Positions 47,024-55,008 of a stretch of DNA of 64,000 nucleotides are shown in pieces. The translations under genes were made by a program, and so were the position numbers. Every line of letters starts with the position of its first letter. The first letter of the stretch is position 1. The DNA is from FEN-1088 sp031407985 (GTDB taxonomy: Bacteria > Myxococcota_A > Polyangia > Fen-1088). The notes beneath the pieces are model-generated. The model did not search any database. It worked only from the letters and a program-made list of their open reading frames with translations, and had not been told where the DNA came from. The DNA lies in assembly GCA_031407985.1 (NCBI GenBank), contig JANOJB010000135.1, forward strand, positions 19,344 through 83,343, in the 5' to 3' direction.

Positions 47024-47038
47024 TTCCACGACCTTGGG

Positions 47039-47536
47039 TCAGATCGTCGTGAGCTCGGGCGATCGTCGGAGCGTCTGGTAGACGACGCAGTAACGTTCGG
47101 TCACCTCGATAAGCTTCTTGACGGTTTCGGCTGAGGCGTCGGTCTGTAGATCAAAGCGCAAGCGGATGCGCTGAAAGCCGACGGGGACTTCTCGCGAGAC
47201 GCCCAGCGTGCCCCGAAAATCGATGTCTCCTTCGGCCGCGATGGACCCTCCGTGGACGGCTATGCCCATCGCCGTCGCGACGGCGCCCAGGGTGACGCCC
47301 GCGCAGGCGATCAGCGCCTGCAGAAGCATGTCGGCGGAACAGGCCTTGGTGCCGTCACCCGCGGTCGCGGGATGAAGACCGGCCTCGACAGGGCCCAGAT
47401 GGGTCTGCACGCGGCAGACCTGCGCGGCGACGTCGGGCGCACCGTGGCCGGTTAGGGTCACCAGCGCGCTGGCGGGATCGGACTTGTAGCGTTCCTTCAG
47501 GGGCGCTTGCGCGGCTTTCAGATCGGCGGCATTCAT
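47039..47536 (-). CDS. OsmC family protein
   Basis: 165 aa. Both redox cysteines of the OsmC/Ohr family are present: one in 'LLQALIACAGVTL' and one in 'EVTERYCVVYQTL'. Members reduce organic hydroperoxides using thiols. The N-terminal ~50 residues are longer than in Ohr and more like the YhfA-type OsmC proteins. It converges on the MYXO-CTERM gene with a 15-base gap. The electron donor is unknown. Confidence 0.87.
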   Translation of the reverse strand: MNAADLKAAQAPLKERYKSDPASALVTLTGHGAPDVAAQVCRVQTHLGPVEAGLHPATAGDGTKACSADMLLQALIACAGVTLGAVATAMGIAVHGGSIAAEGDIDFRGTLGVSREVPVGFQRIRLRFDLQTDASAETVKKLIEVTERYCVVYQTLRRSPELTTI

Positions 47537-47646
47537 ACCGGGAGGCTAACTCCCAGAGGCGTCGGTGTGTAGCGCGCTGCCCGACGTGTTTTTCAAATTC
47601 GTCGACAGACGCGGGGCCGTGTATCAATCTTCGCCGGTCAACAGCG

Positions 47647-48285
47647 ATGACGAATCCCGCGCACGTACTTGTTTGGTTCCTGGCGGCATCCGTTGGTACG
47701 GTCGCCGTGGCGTGGGCGGCGCCATCGTCCGACACGACACCGACGCAACGGGGGATGTCGCCGCCGCCGCCGCCGCCGCCGCGGTCCGCAACCCCGTTTC
47801 GCCTGGGGATGACCTATACGCGGGTACTCAGCGAGGACGGCGATCTGAGCAGCAACAATCTCGCGACCAACGCCCTTGGACTGGATCTGGTCTCGCCTTC
47901 CAGTAGCTACGTTCGGAACCACCTGGGGCTGGCCCACCAGTGGGAGAGCAACGGCGCGTATTCAGCGCGGGGGTTCAGGATCGATCTCGTTTCGCTCGGC
48001 TATCCCATTCGCCTGTTGACGACATCGGAGGTCCACGTCGATCTGGAGCCGATCCTGACCGTTATCCGCGGCGAAATCATGTTCGTGAATGGCGGGGGAA
48101 GGTTTCTGCGAATGGAAAGTGGTTTCGGACTGGAGTTGTCCGCGACCTTTCGTGGCTGGTTCTTGTGCGTCCAACCGCTGGCGATCGATTTTCGATATTG
48201 GGTCTACCGGAGCGCGGAGCCGCAATCATTGACGGGCCTCGGTCGCATTTTCCCGCTGCGCGTCGCGATTGGTCACGAGTTCTAA
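47647..48285 (+). CDS. Exported barrel-like protein of unknown function
   Basis: 212 aa. A signal peptide (cleavage near 'VAWAA', residue ~25) is followed by a run of seven prolines encoded by repeated CCG codons and a beta-rich body ('FRLGMTYTRVLSEDG', 'RFLRMESGFGLELSATFRGW') ending in Phe. Length and pattern suggest an 8-stranded outer-membrane barrel; no family recognised. It is divergent from osmC and converges on the HTTM gene. Confidence 0.6.
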   Translation: MTNPAHVLVWFLAASVGTVAVAWAAPSSDTTPTQRGMSPPPPPPPRSATPFRLGMTYTRVLSEDGDLSSNNLATNALGLDLVSPSSSYVRNHLGLAHQWESNGAYSARGFRIDLVSLGYPIRLLTTSEVHVDLEPILTVIRGEIMFVNGGGRFLRMESGFGLELSATFRGWFLCVQPLAIDFRYWVYRSAEPQSLTGLGRIFPLRVAIGHEF

Positions 48286-48317
48286 TCGCGGCCGGTCTTG
48301 GCCCCCCACGCCGAGGG

Positions 48318-50075
48318 TTACGGCCCCGCGACAACGTAGGACGCCAAGACCTGGCGCCTGACGTTGCGATGGGTGTGCTCACCGGGCGGCGGCAACGCGC
48401 CACTCAGCCAGATGATCTCCGCTGATTGAATCTTCCTTCCAGGTGAGGGCTCCCGCCTTTCGTGCAACCGCAGGACGTATTGCAGGAGGCCGTTGCGGTG
48501 CATGCGGTGCCGCTCCCAGGGAAGGTAGGACATGTATTCGGACCAGTCGTGGCCCAAGAACCAGGGACCGTGAGTCAGAGCGTCGAAATCGGGAGTCCGA
48601 CCGGTCAACGGATCAAGGTGCGAACCATCAGCCAAAACGGCGTCGACCACGACGACGCCGTCCTCCAGCGGCGGGTCGGACGAAAACATTCCCCACGTCT
48701 GATAAACGCGCAGGTAGTACAACATGTCCGCCATCCATTGCGGCCGATTCCGCATCCGGTAATGCTCGGGCACGCAGGGATTGGCCAGCGTCAACTCGGG
48801 GATCATCGCGATAAAAAGGAATACCGACAGGACTTCGGCGGCGATTCGGCCCGGGCGCCGCAACCGCGAGGCGGGCCGGGGTGGCGACGACCTGCGAATC
48901 TCGACGCCCCTTGGTCCTTCGCCTGGCCCCGGCGAAGGTCGAACGTCGAGAATCTGCTGGCCCCGGCGTGCGAGCTGTGCCAGCGAGCCTGGAAGGCCGG
49001 TCCGGTCGAGAAGGTGCCCGAAACGACGTTCCAACGCCGTCAGCAGGTCCCAGTCGCGCCGCCCCAGCAGCAGCAGGCTGTACGTGATCATGACGTAGGG
49101 AAATGGGCCGATCGACAGCAGCGACGCGATGCCGATGTGAAAGAGCCACATCTGAATCATCAGAGCACGTCGAGCCCAGGTCTGGAGAACGGGCGTCAGG
49201 GCCAACACGCCAGCGGTCAACTCGAACACCAACGTGGCCTTTGTGAAGAACGGACTCATCCACGCAGGCTCGTGGAATCGAAGGTACGCGGCCAAACCGG
49301 TGTTCATTCGGTTCAACCAAAGGGTGTAGTGGACGGCGGATCCATCCTGCCAGGTGGAGCCGGTCTTGTTGACGGCATTCAGCACGTAGATCACGGCAAG
49401 CTGCACGGCCAGGGCGAAGCAGACAAACGAGACATGCCTTCGTGGGGGATCCTTGGTCGACGGTCGGGTCCAAACAAAGGCTGCACGCCCGGCAGACGCG
49501 GGCCCGATCGCGCGCCGCGGATCCGGCCGTAATCGCCGCCGGTCCAGGGAAAATCTGGCGCCGAGTGGGAGGAACACCGTCCAGACCGCCAGGATCGTGG
49601 TGACAAAGGCGCCGCCATCCTGAAGCAACAGATTGCGGTTGATGATCGACACGTGGCAGACGATCACCAGGATCTGCATCAACTTTGTTTTCCAGCCGAC
49701 GGTGTACAACACGTAGACGATCAGGATCAGCGCGAACGCGAAGGCCACCTCTCCTGGCTCCGAGAACGCGAACAGGATTGACCAGCAACGGGGTTGAATC
49801 GGGGCGAACAGCGCGAAGTGATTGCTGAGAACGCCTTGGTTCGAGAAGAACGCGGTCAGGTTCCCGTCGCGCGCATGATCCAGCAGACCCCCGATCAAGA
49901 AAATGCCGAAAACGATCCGGAACAGACCCAGCGTACGCAGGTCAATGCTGAACCAACGATCGCGCATGAAGATCCAGCACCGCGCCAGGAAGGCGGGCAC
50001 GGCCCTCGGATGGATGGATGCCTCGGAAGAATCCCCCGGATTCATCGTCGGGTCCCGATGCAGGGCGTGTGCCAT
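48318..50075 (-). CDS. HTTM (vitamin K-dependent carboxylase-like) membrane protein
   Basis: 585 aa. The HTTM domain is recognisable from 'LGLFRIVFGIFLIGGLLDHARDG', 'HFALFAPIQPRCWSILF' and several membrane helices to about residue 360 ('GWKTKLMQILVIVCHVSIINRNLLLQDGG'). A soluble C-terminal part contains 'YLRVYQTWGMFSSDPPLEDG'. Relatives include vertebrate gamma-glutamyl carboxylase, but bacterial members are mostly uncharacterised; enzyme activity is not established. The start may be ATG 50075 or ATG 50045. Confidence 0.8.
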   Translation of the reverse strand: MAHALHRDPTMNPGDSSEASIHPRAVPAFLARCWIFMRDRWFSIDLRTLGLFRIVFGIFLIGGLLDHARDGNLTAFFSNQGVLSNHFALFAPIQPRCWSILFAFSEPGEVAFAFALILIVYVLYTVGWKTKLMQILVIVCHVSIINRNLLLQDGGAFVTTILAVWTVFLPLGARFSLDRRRLRPDPRRAIGPASAGRAAFVWTRPSTKDPPRRHVSFVCFALAVQLAVIYVLNAVNKTGSTWQDGSAVHYTLWLNRMNTGLAAYLRFHEPAWMSPFFTKATLVFELTAGVLALTPVLQTWARRALMIQMWLFHIGIASLLSIGPFPYVMITYSLLLLGRRDWDLLTALERRFGHLLDRTGLPGSLAQLARRGQQILDVRPSPGPGEGPRGVEIRRSSPPRPASRLRRPGRIAAEVLSVFLFIAMIPELTLANPCVPEHYRMRNRPQWMADMLYYLRVYQTWGMFSSDPPLEDGVVVVDAVLADGSHLDPLTGRTPDFDALTHGPWFLGHDWSEYMSYLPWERHRMHRNGLLQYVLRLHERREPSPGRKIQSAEIIWLSGALPPPGEHTHRNVRRQVLASYVVAGP

Positions 50076-50137
50076 CCCAGGGGCAAGCCGCTGTCGGTGG
50101 TGCCGCGACCGAACCGCGACAGATTTGTCGGGGCCTC

Positions 50138-51784
50138 TCAGTCCTGCGAAGAGCCGGCCTTTGGAGCAACGGCGGGGACGTCTTTCGCGGGGGGGCGTGT
50201 GGTCACAGGGTTTCCGTCGAGATCCCGCAGCTCGACGGGAGCCAGTTTGGCGAGCGCATCTTCCTGGGTCGCGCGATCACCGACGACCACGATCGCCATC
50301 CTGTCCGTCAGCAGGAATTTTCGGGCAACACGCAGGACGTCGGCCTTCGTAACCGCCTGGATGCTCTTGGTGTAGCTGGCGGGAAAACCGTCCGGCAAAG
50401 CATAGACAGCCAGCTCACCCAGCAGCGCCGCCATCGATCCCCGGGTCGCGAATCGCGCGGGGAATGCCTTGGCGAAATTGTCCTTTGCGCGCGTCAGCTC
50501 TTCGTCGCTGACCTCGGTCGTGGCGATGATTTGCATCTCCTTCAGGATCTCGTCGACGGCTTCCGCGGTGTGGACCGCAACGAATTCGCCGCCCGCCGAA
50601 GCCGGGCCGGCGCTGCGGCGCATGTCAAACACCGATCGCGCGCCATAGGTCCACTGTCTGCGCTCGCGCAGGTTCATATCCAGACGGTAGAAACTTCCGC
50701 CCAGAATCTGATTCATCAGCAGGATGGGGAAGTAATCCGGATCGGTTCGGCGCACGCCGACGAATCCGACGCGGATCGATGACTGGGGGGCGCCCGGTTT
50801 GTCGACAAGAATGATTCTTTTTTTGTCGACGGTGGGCGGGGCCGGAATCTTCTCGACGGGGACCTTGCCCGGGCGCCAATCCTTGAGCGCGGCTTCAAGC
50901 TTCTTGCGCAAATCCACCTCGGTGATGTCGCCCGCGGCGATGATGGTGGCGTTGCCGGGACGGTAGTAGGTCTCGTGGAAACGGCGAACATCGACAAGCG
51001 AGATCTTCTTCAGGCTGTCCTCAACACCGGCTTGCGGCCAGGCGTAGGGATGCTTGTCCCCGAACAACAGACGCGCGAAGACCAGACTGGCCACCGTCGG
51101 GGGACTGTCCTTGCGGCGAGCCACCGCCGTGATCAGGTTGTCCCGCACGCGCGCCAACTCCTTGTCCTGGAATGCCGGACGGGTGATCACGTCGGCCCAG
51201 ATCGCGATCGCGGGATCGATGTTGCGGGTGATGGTCGATAGGGTGACGATCGACGCGTCCCACGACGCGGACGTCGCCAAAGTCGCTCCCAGATCGCCAA
51301 TCTGTTCGGCGATTTCCAGCGCGGATCTTGTCTTGGTCCCTTCGTCCAGCATGTTGGCGGTCAGATCCGCCAGGCCGGCCGAGCCCAGCGGGTTGGCGCC
51401 ACCGCCGGTCTTGACCACCAGATGGACCTCGACCAGGGGCAATGCGTGCACCTCGGCCAGGATCACGTTCGCGCCGTTTTTCAGTTTGAAGCGCTTGAAC
51501 TTCGGGACGGCGAACGTGGGCTCGGGACCCGCGGCGGGGGCCTGGGCCCGAAACGGTGCGTCCGGCGTGATCCGTTGCGGTGGCGGCGCTTCGGGCGGTC
51601 GCGTGGAGGCGGGGGCAGGAATCGCGGAAGCCGTTCCTGGGGCTGTCCCCGCATCGGCTGGCACGGGAACGGAAGCAAGCGGCAGTGCCGGCGCGGCGCA
51701 TCCCCATGTCAGTGTCGCCAGTCCCAACAATCCCAGCGTGCGCGTCGCGCCGCGGGTGGCGAACTCCAACAGACGGTGGGTCAT
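50138..51784 (-). CDS. M16 peptidase-like lipoprotein lacking the zinc site
   Basis: 548 aa. Lipobox 'LTWGC' (Cys about residue 29) is followed by a Pro/Ala-rich linker to ~85 and two M16 domains. At the HxxEH position the sequence reads 'GLADLTANMLDEGT', so all three residues are replaced and this subunit cannot bind catalytic zinc. The C-terminal half keeps the Arg/Tyr substrate-binding region ('DMNLRERRQWTYGARS'). Its start overlaps the stop of the active M16 gene (ATGA, 51781-51784), so the two are coupled and probably form a heterodimer. Confidence 0.88.
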   Translation of the reverse strand: MTHRLLEFATRGATRTLGLLGLATLTWGCAAPALPLASVPVPADAGTAPGTASAIPAPASTRPPEAPPPQRITPDAPFRAQAPAAGPEPTFAVPKFKRFKLKNGANVILAEVHALPLVEVHLVVKTGGGANPLGSAGLADLTANMLDEGTKTRSALEIAEQIGDLGATLATSASWDASIVTLSTITRNIDPAIAIWADVITRPAFQDKELARVRDNLITAVARRKDSPPTVASLVFARLLFGDKHPYAWPQAGVEDSLKKISLVDVRRFHETYYRPGNATIIAAGDITEVDLRKKLEAALKDWRPGKVPVEKIPAPPTVDKKRIILVDKPGAPQSSIRVGFVGVRRTDPDYFPILLMNQILGGSFYRLDMNLRERRQWTYGARSVFDMRRSAGPASAGGEFVAVHTAEAVDEILKEMQIIATTEVSDEELTRAKDNFAKAFPARFATRGSMAALLGELAVYALPDGFPASYTKSIQAVTKADVLRVARKFLLTDRMAIVVVGDRATQEDALAKLAPVELRDLDGNPVTTRPPAKDVPAVAPKAGSSQD

Positions 51785-53238
51785 TGTTTCACCCGTCCCA
51801 TGATCGGTGCTTCTGGATTGGGCGTCACCGTGATAACCACCCGTCCGTCCTTGCGCAGGTACCGGGCTGCGGCCTGCTGGACCGCCGCCGCGTCGACGGC
51901 GCGGTACGCGGCCAGGTCGCGCGGCAGAAGACCCGGATCCCCCGCGTTGTAGTTGTAGATGTGCAGCCGCTCGGCGCGGGCCAACAGTGATTCCAGGCTG
52001 CGGAATGTGTCGAATTCGATCTGGTTCTTGGCGCGATCCAGTTCTCGCGGCTCGACGGGCGTGGCTCGCAGCTTGTCCAGTTCCTCATCGATGACCTTGA
52101 TGATTTCGTCCAGCGTGTGCCCCGGCATGGGCGACGCGGAGATCTCGAAGATGCTGTCCAGCAACTGGCTTTGCTGCGCCGCCGTCACTGTCTGCGCGAT
52201 CTTCATGTCGTAGACCAACCGCCGGTACAGGCGCGAGGCCTTGCCTCCCCCCAGCACATGGGCGGCTACGTCCAGATCTCGATCACCGGGCGCGAAGTTC
52301 CTGGGCGTTAGAAAATCCATGAATAGCTGCGGCTGTTGCACCTTGGCTTCCAGCGCGATCCGTTTTTCGCGATCCAGCGTTGCGGCCGGCGCCACGGCGC
52401 GGGTCACGTTCGGGCCGGCGGGGATGGGGCCGAAATACTGTTCGATCAACATTTTTGTCCGTCCGGGATCGAAATCACCCGCCACGATCAGGGTGGCGTT
52501 GTTGGGCACGTACCAGCGGTTGAAGAAACGCCGGACGTCGTCCAGCGTGGCGATTGACAGATCCTCCATCGAGCCGATGACCTCGTGGTGATACGGATGC
52601 GCCGGGGGGAACAGCGCCTCGATCTGTATCTTGCTGACGATTCCCATGGGGCGGTTTTCGACGCGCTGGCGGCGTTCGTTCTTGACGACATCGCGCTGGC
52701 CGTCGAACGTTTCTTGCAGGCCCGGGCGATCCAGCAGGAAGCCCATGCGATCGCTCTCCAGCCACAGTGCCAGCTCCAGTTGGTTGGACGGCAGGACCTG
52801 GAAATAATTGGTGCGGTCCTCGGAGGTCGATCCGTTCGCGTTCGACACCCCCGCCTTTTGCAGATAGGCAAAGTGTTTGTCCTCGCCGACATGTTTCGAT
52901 CCCTGGAACATGACGTGTTCGAACAGATGGGCGAAGCCGGTGCGGCCGGGCTGTTCGTCGCGCGATCCGACCTTGTACCAAACGTCGATGGCGACCTGGG
53001 GCACCAGACGATCCTCGTGCAGGATCACCTCGAGGCCGTTCGCCAGCGTGTATTTTTCGAAAGGCAGCGTGGGCCCCGCGGCCGCGCCCATGGACGACGG
53101 GTTGGGTTTGGTTTTGCCCGCGGATGTTTTGGTGCCCGGGGCCGCGCCTGCCGTCAAGGGTGTTCCCGTTCCCAGCAACGGCAACAAGGCCAGGGCGCCC
53201 CCCAGGGCCATTCGGTGGGTTGATCGTACGAATCGCAT
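51781..53238 (-). CDS. M16 family zinc peptidase, catalytic subunit
   Basis: 485 aa with a signal peptide (to about residue 32). The inverted zinc motif is intact: 'GFAHLFEHVMFQGSKHVG' with H104, E107 and H108, and a downstream Glu in 'VVKNERRQRVENRPMG'. The second M16 domain follows to the C-terminus. It should degrade peptides in the periplasm together with the lipid-anchored partner encoded immediately downstream. A TACAAC box lies seven bases before the ATG and no ribosome site is seen, similar to the leaderless genes of this window. Confidence 0.92.
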   Translation of the reverse strand: MRFVRSTHRMALGGALALLPLLGTGTPLTAGAAPGTKTSAGKTKPNPSSMGAAAGPTLPFEKYTLANGLEVILHEDRLVPQVAIDVWYKVGSRDEQPGRTGFAHLFEHVMFQGSKHVGEDKHFAYLQKAGVSNANGSTSEDRTNYFQVLPSNQLELALWLESDRMGFLLDRPGLQETFDGQRDVVKNERRQRVENRPMGIVSKIQIEALFPPAHPYHHEVIGSMEDLSIATLDDVRRFFNRWYVPNNATLIVAGDFDPGRTKMLIEQYFGPIPAGPNVTRAVAPAATLDREKRIALEAKVQQPQLFMDFLTPRNFAPGDRDLDVAAHVLGGGKASRLYRRLVYDMKIAQTVTAAQQSQLLDSIFEISASPMPGHTLDEIIKVIDEELDKLRATPVEPRELDRAKNQIEFDTFRSLESLLARAERLHIYNYNAGDPGLLPRDLAAYRAVDAAAVQQAAARYLRKDGRVVITVTPNPEAPIMGRVKQ

Positions 53239-53283
53239 GCACGGCGTTGTAGCACGCGCGTGGTCCGAAGGGGCAGGGACGGA

Positions 53284-54153
53284 TTAGCGCGATACCAGCA
53301 GCAGGATCGCGGCGCCGTACAGCGCCAGATTCAGCATGAAAGGCCAGTCCCGCAGCATCGAATCCGTCGGGCTTTCGGCGTCCAGTTTTCGGCTGGTAAT
53401 CCAGGTGAAACGAAAGATGCCGAAGACGACGAAAGGAACGGTGAGCACCAGAGGGAGCGTGCCGAACAGGGACTGGGCGTGCGCGGATTGCGTGTACGCC
53501 AGATAGGTCGCGCTGGTAAGCACCCCCAGGACGGCCATCAGGCGTTGCAATGTCGGCAGGGCATACTTGGACAAGACATCGCGCTGGGCGGCACCGCCGT
53601 TGCCGGACACCCGCAGTTCGTGCGTACGTTTGCCGAATCCCAGCAGCGCCGACAGCAACAGCGTGCAGACCAGCAGCCATTGCGACGGGTGCACCGGGAT
53701 CGCGAATGATCCCGCCAGCACCCGCAGCAGGAACCCCAGGCTGATGCAGGCCACGTCCAGAAACGCGATCTTCTTGAGGCCCAGGGAGTATCCAAGGTTC
53801 AGCGCCAGATACGCCGCCGCCGCCGCCACGAAGGCCGGACCGAGAAGCATCGCCAACCCCAATCCCAACAACGCGATGCCGGGAGCCAGCGCGCGGGCCA
53901 GGGCAAACGGGATCGACCCCGCCGCGATGGGACGGTGACGCTTGACCGGGTGCGCGCGATCCTTGTCGACGTCGACCAGGTCGTTGATCAAATAGACCGC
54001 GCTCGACAGCAGGCAGAAGGCCGCGACAGCCAGCGCGGCGTGTTGAAGCGCGGTCGGATCGCTGATCCGACGTGCGAAGACCAGCGGGGCCGCCACGAAG
54101 AGGTTCTTGACCCACTGGTGGGGGCGCGCTGACTTGATGAGGGGGACCAGCAT
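53284..54153 (-). CDS. UbiA-family prenyltransferase, decaprenyl-phosphate phosphoribosyltransferase type
   Basis: 289 aa with eight or nine membrane helices. The Asp-rich motif 1 'NDLVDVDKDRAHPVKRHRPIAAG' region is preserved, and 'RPHQWVKNLFVAAPLVFA' at the N-terminus and 'GFGKRTHEL' in the middle are typical of the branch that transfers phosphoribose to a polyprenyl phosphate (decaprenyl-phosphate phosphoribosyltransferase). A role in making lipid-linked arabinose or a related donor is known for that branch; here it is an inference. It is divergent from the sigma factor gene by 47 bases. Confidence 0.82.
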   Translation of the reverse strand: MLVPLIKSARPHQWVKNLFVAAPLVFARRISDPTALQHAALAVAAFCLLSSAVYLINDLVDVDKDRAHPVKRHRPIAAGSIPFALARALAPGIALLGLGLAMLLGPAFVAAAAAYLALNLGYSLGLKKIAFLDVACISLGFLLRVLAGSFAIPVHPSQWLLVCTLLLSALLGFGKRTHELRVSGNGGAAQRDVLSKYALPTLQRLMAVLGVLTSATYLAYTQSAHAQSLFGTLPLVLTVPFVVFGIFRFTWITSRKLDAESPTDSMLRDWPFMLNLALYGAAILLLVSR

Positions 54154-54200
54154 GTCTATCGGCGGGCGGAATTATCTGGGAGAATCGCTCCGGGTCAACG

Positions 54201-54866
54201 ATGTCGTCGAAGGAACCGCAAAGTCCCTCGTCCGATCGGGCAGATTCGGCGCCCGTGTCCGAGGAGATTCTGATCGCGCGGGCTAAGAAGGGCGACTTCG
54301 AGGCGTTCGAGTCGCTGGTAAACACCTACCAGGAAAAGGTCTACCGGCTGGCGTTTCGTTTCGTCCGCAACGAGACCGAGGCCAAGGAAATCGTTCAGGA
54401 TACCCTGCTGTCGGTGTGGCGGAAGCTGGACGGATTCAAGGGTGATTCGCAGTTCGGCAGCTGGTTGTTTCGGGTCACCGCGAACGCTGCGTTGATGCGC
54501 CTGCGGTCGCAGCGTCGGCACGCGGAGGTTTCGACGGAGGAACTGCCGCCGGGGTTCTTGGACAGCCAGCAGTCCACGTATGGACAGATGCTATCCCACG
54601 GCGAGAATTGGTCGAAGCGCCCCGACGAGGAACTGCAATCCGAGGAGCTGCGGCGTCAAATCCAGAGCGCGGTGGATGCTTTGCCCGAGATCTACCGAAC
54701 CGTGTTCCTGGTTCGCGACGTGGATGGGCTGTCCACGGAAGAGACGGCCCAAGCGTTGGACCTATCGATCCCCACGGTAAAGACGCGTCTGCATCGCGCT
54801 CGGATTGCGCTGCGTGACACGATCGGGGCCCACTTCGACGGTGGCCCGGCGCGCGGCCAGCATTGA
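54201..54866 (+). CDS. ECF-type RNA polymerase sigma factor
   Basis: 221 aa. Region 2 is visible in 'YQEKVYRLAFRFVRNETEAKEIVQDTLLSVWRKL' and region 4 in 'ALPEIYRTVFLVRDVDGLSTEETAQALDLSIPTVKTRLHRAR', the helix-turn-helix that reads the -35. An acidic N-terminus precedes region 2. No anti-sigma gene follows, which is unusual for ECF factors: the next gene is the DUF3857/transglutaminase protein 109 bases downstream. Target promoters are unknown. Confidence 0.92.
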   Translation: MSSKEPQSPSSDRADSAPVSEEILIARAKKGDFEAFESLVNTYQEKVYRLAFRFVRNETEAKEIVQDTLLSVWRKLDGFKGDSQFGSWLFRVTANAALMRLRSQRRHAEVSTEELPPGFLDSQQSTYGQMLSHGENWSKRPDEELQSEELRRQIQSAVDALPEIYRTVFLVRDVDGLSTEETAQALDLSIPTVKTRLHRARIALRDTIGAHFDGGPARGQH

Positions 54867-54867
54867 C

Positions 54868-54898
54868 GCGGGCGCTGCGGGCGCTGCGGGCGCTGCGG
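54868..54898 (+). repeat. 9-bp tandem repeat GCGGGCGCT
   Basis: Three perfect units followed by a partial fourth lie immediately after the sigma factor stop codon. It may be a slippage-prone spacer. Confidence 0.8.
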
Positions 54899-54944
54899 AT
54901 TCACGCCTGGGAGGACCGCCAAACAGGTTCGTTCGCCACGCCGT

Positions 54945-55008
54945 CGCGTGGGCGCGGTCGCGTATACTGGTGCCGATGATCATTCGGCGCTCCGCGTGGG
55001 CGCGGTCG
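54945..55008 (+). repeat. 16-bp direct repeat flanking promoter and start codon
   Basis: CGCGTGGGCGCGGTCG occurs perfectly at 54945-54960 and 54993-55008, 48 bases apart. The first copy is just upstream of the TATACT box, the second within the first codons of the next gene. It could be a regulator site or a duplication scar. Confidence 0.6.
54963..54968 (+). promoter_or_regulatory. -10 box of a probable leaderless promoter for the transglutaminase operon
   Basis: TATACT is followed by seven bases and the ATG at 54976. No ribosome site is present. The box lies between the two copies of a 16-base direct repeat. Confidence 0.45.

Noticed and set aside
52475..54325. 616-codon open frame on the minus strand
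   Set aside because: It overlaps the M16 peptidase and UbiA-family genes in a different frame of the same strand and crosses the sigma factor start. Composition is Arg/Gly/Pro-rich with no domain.
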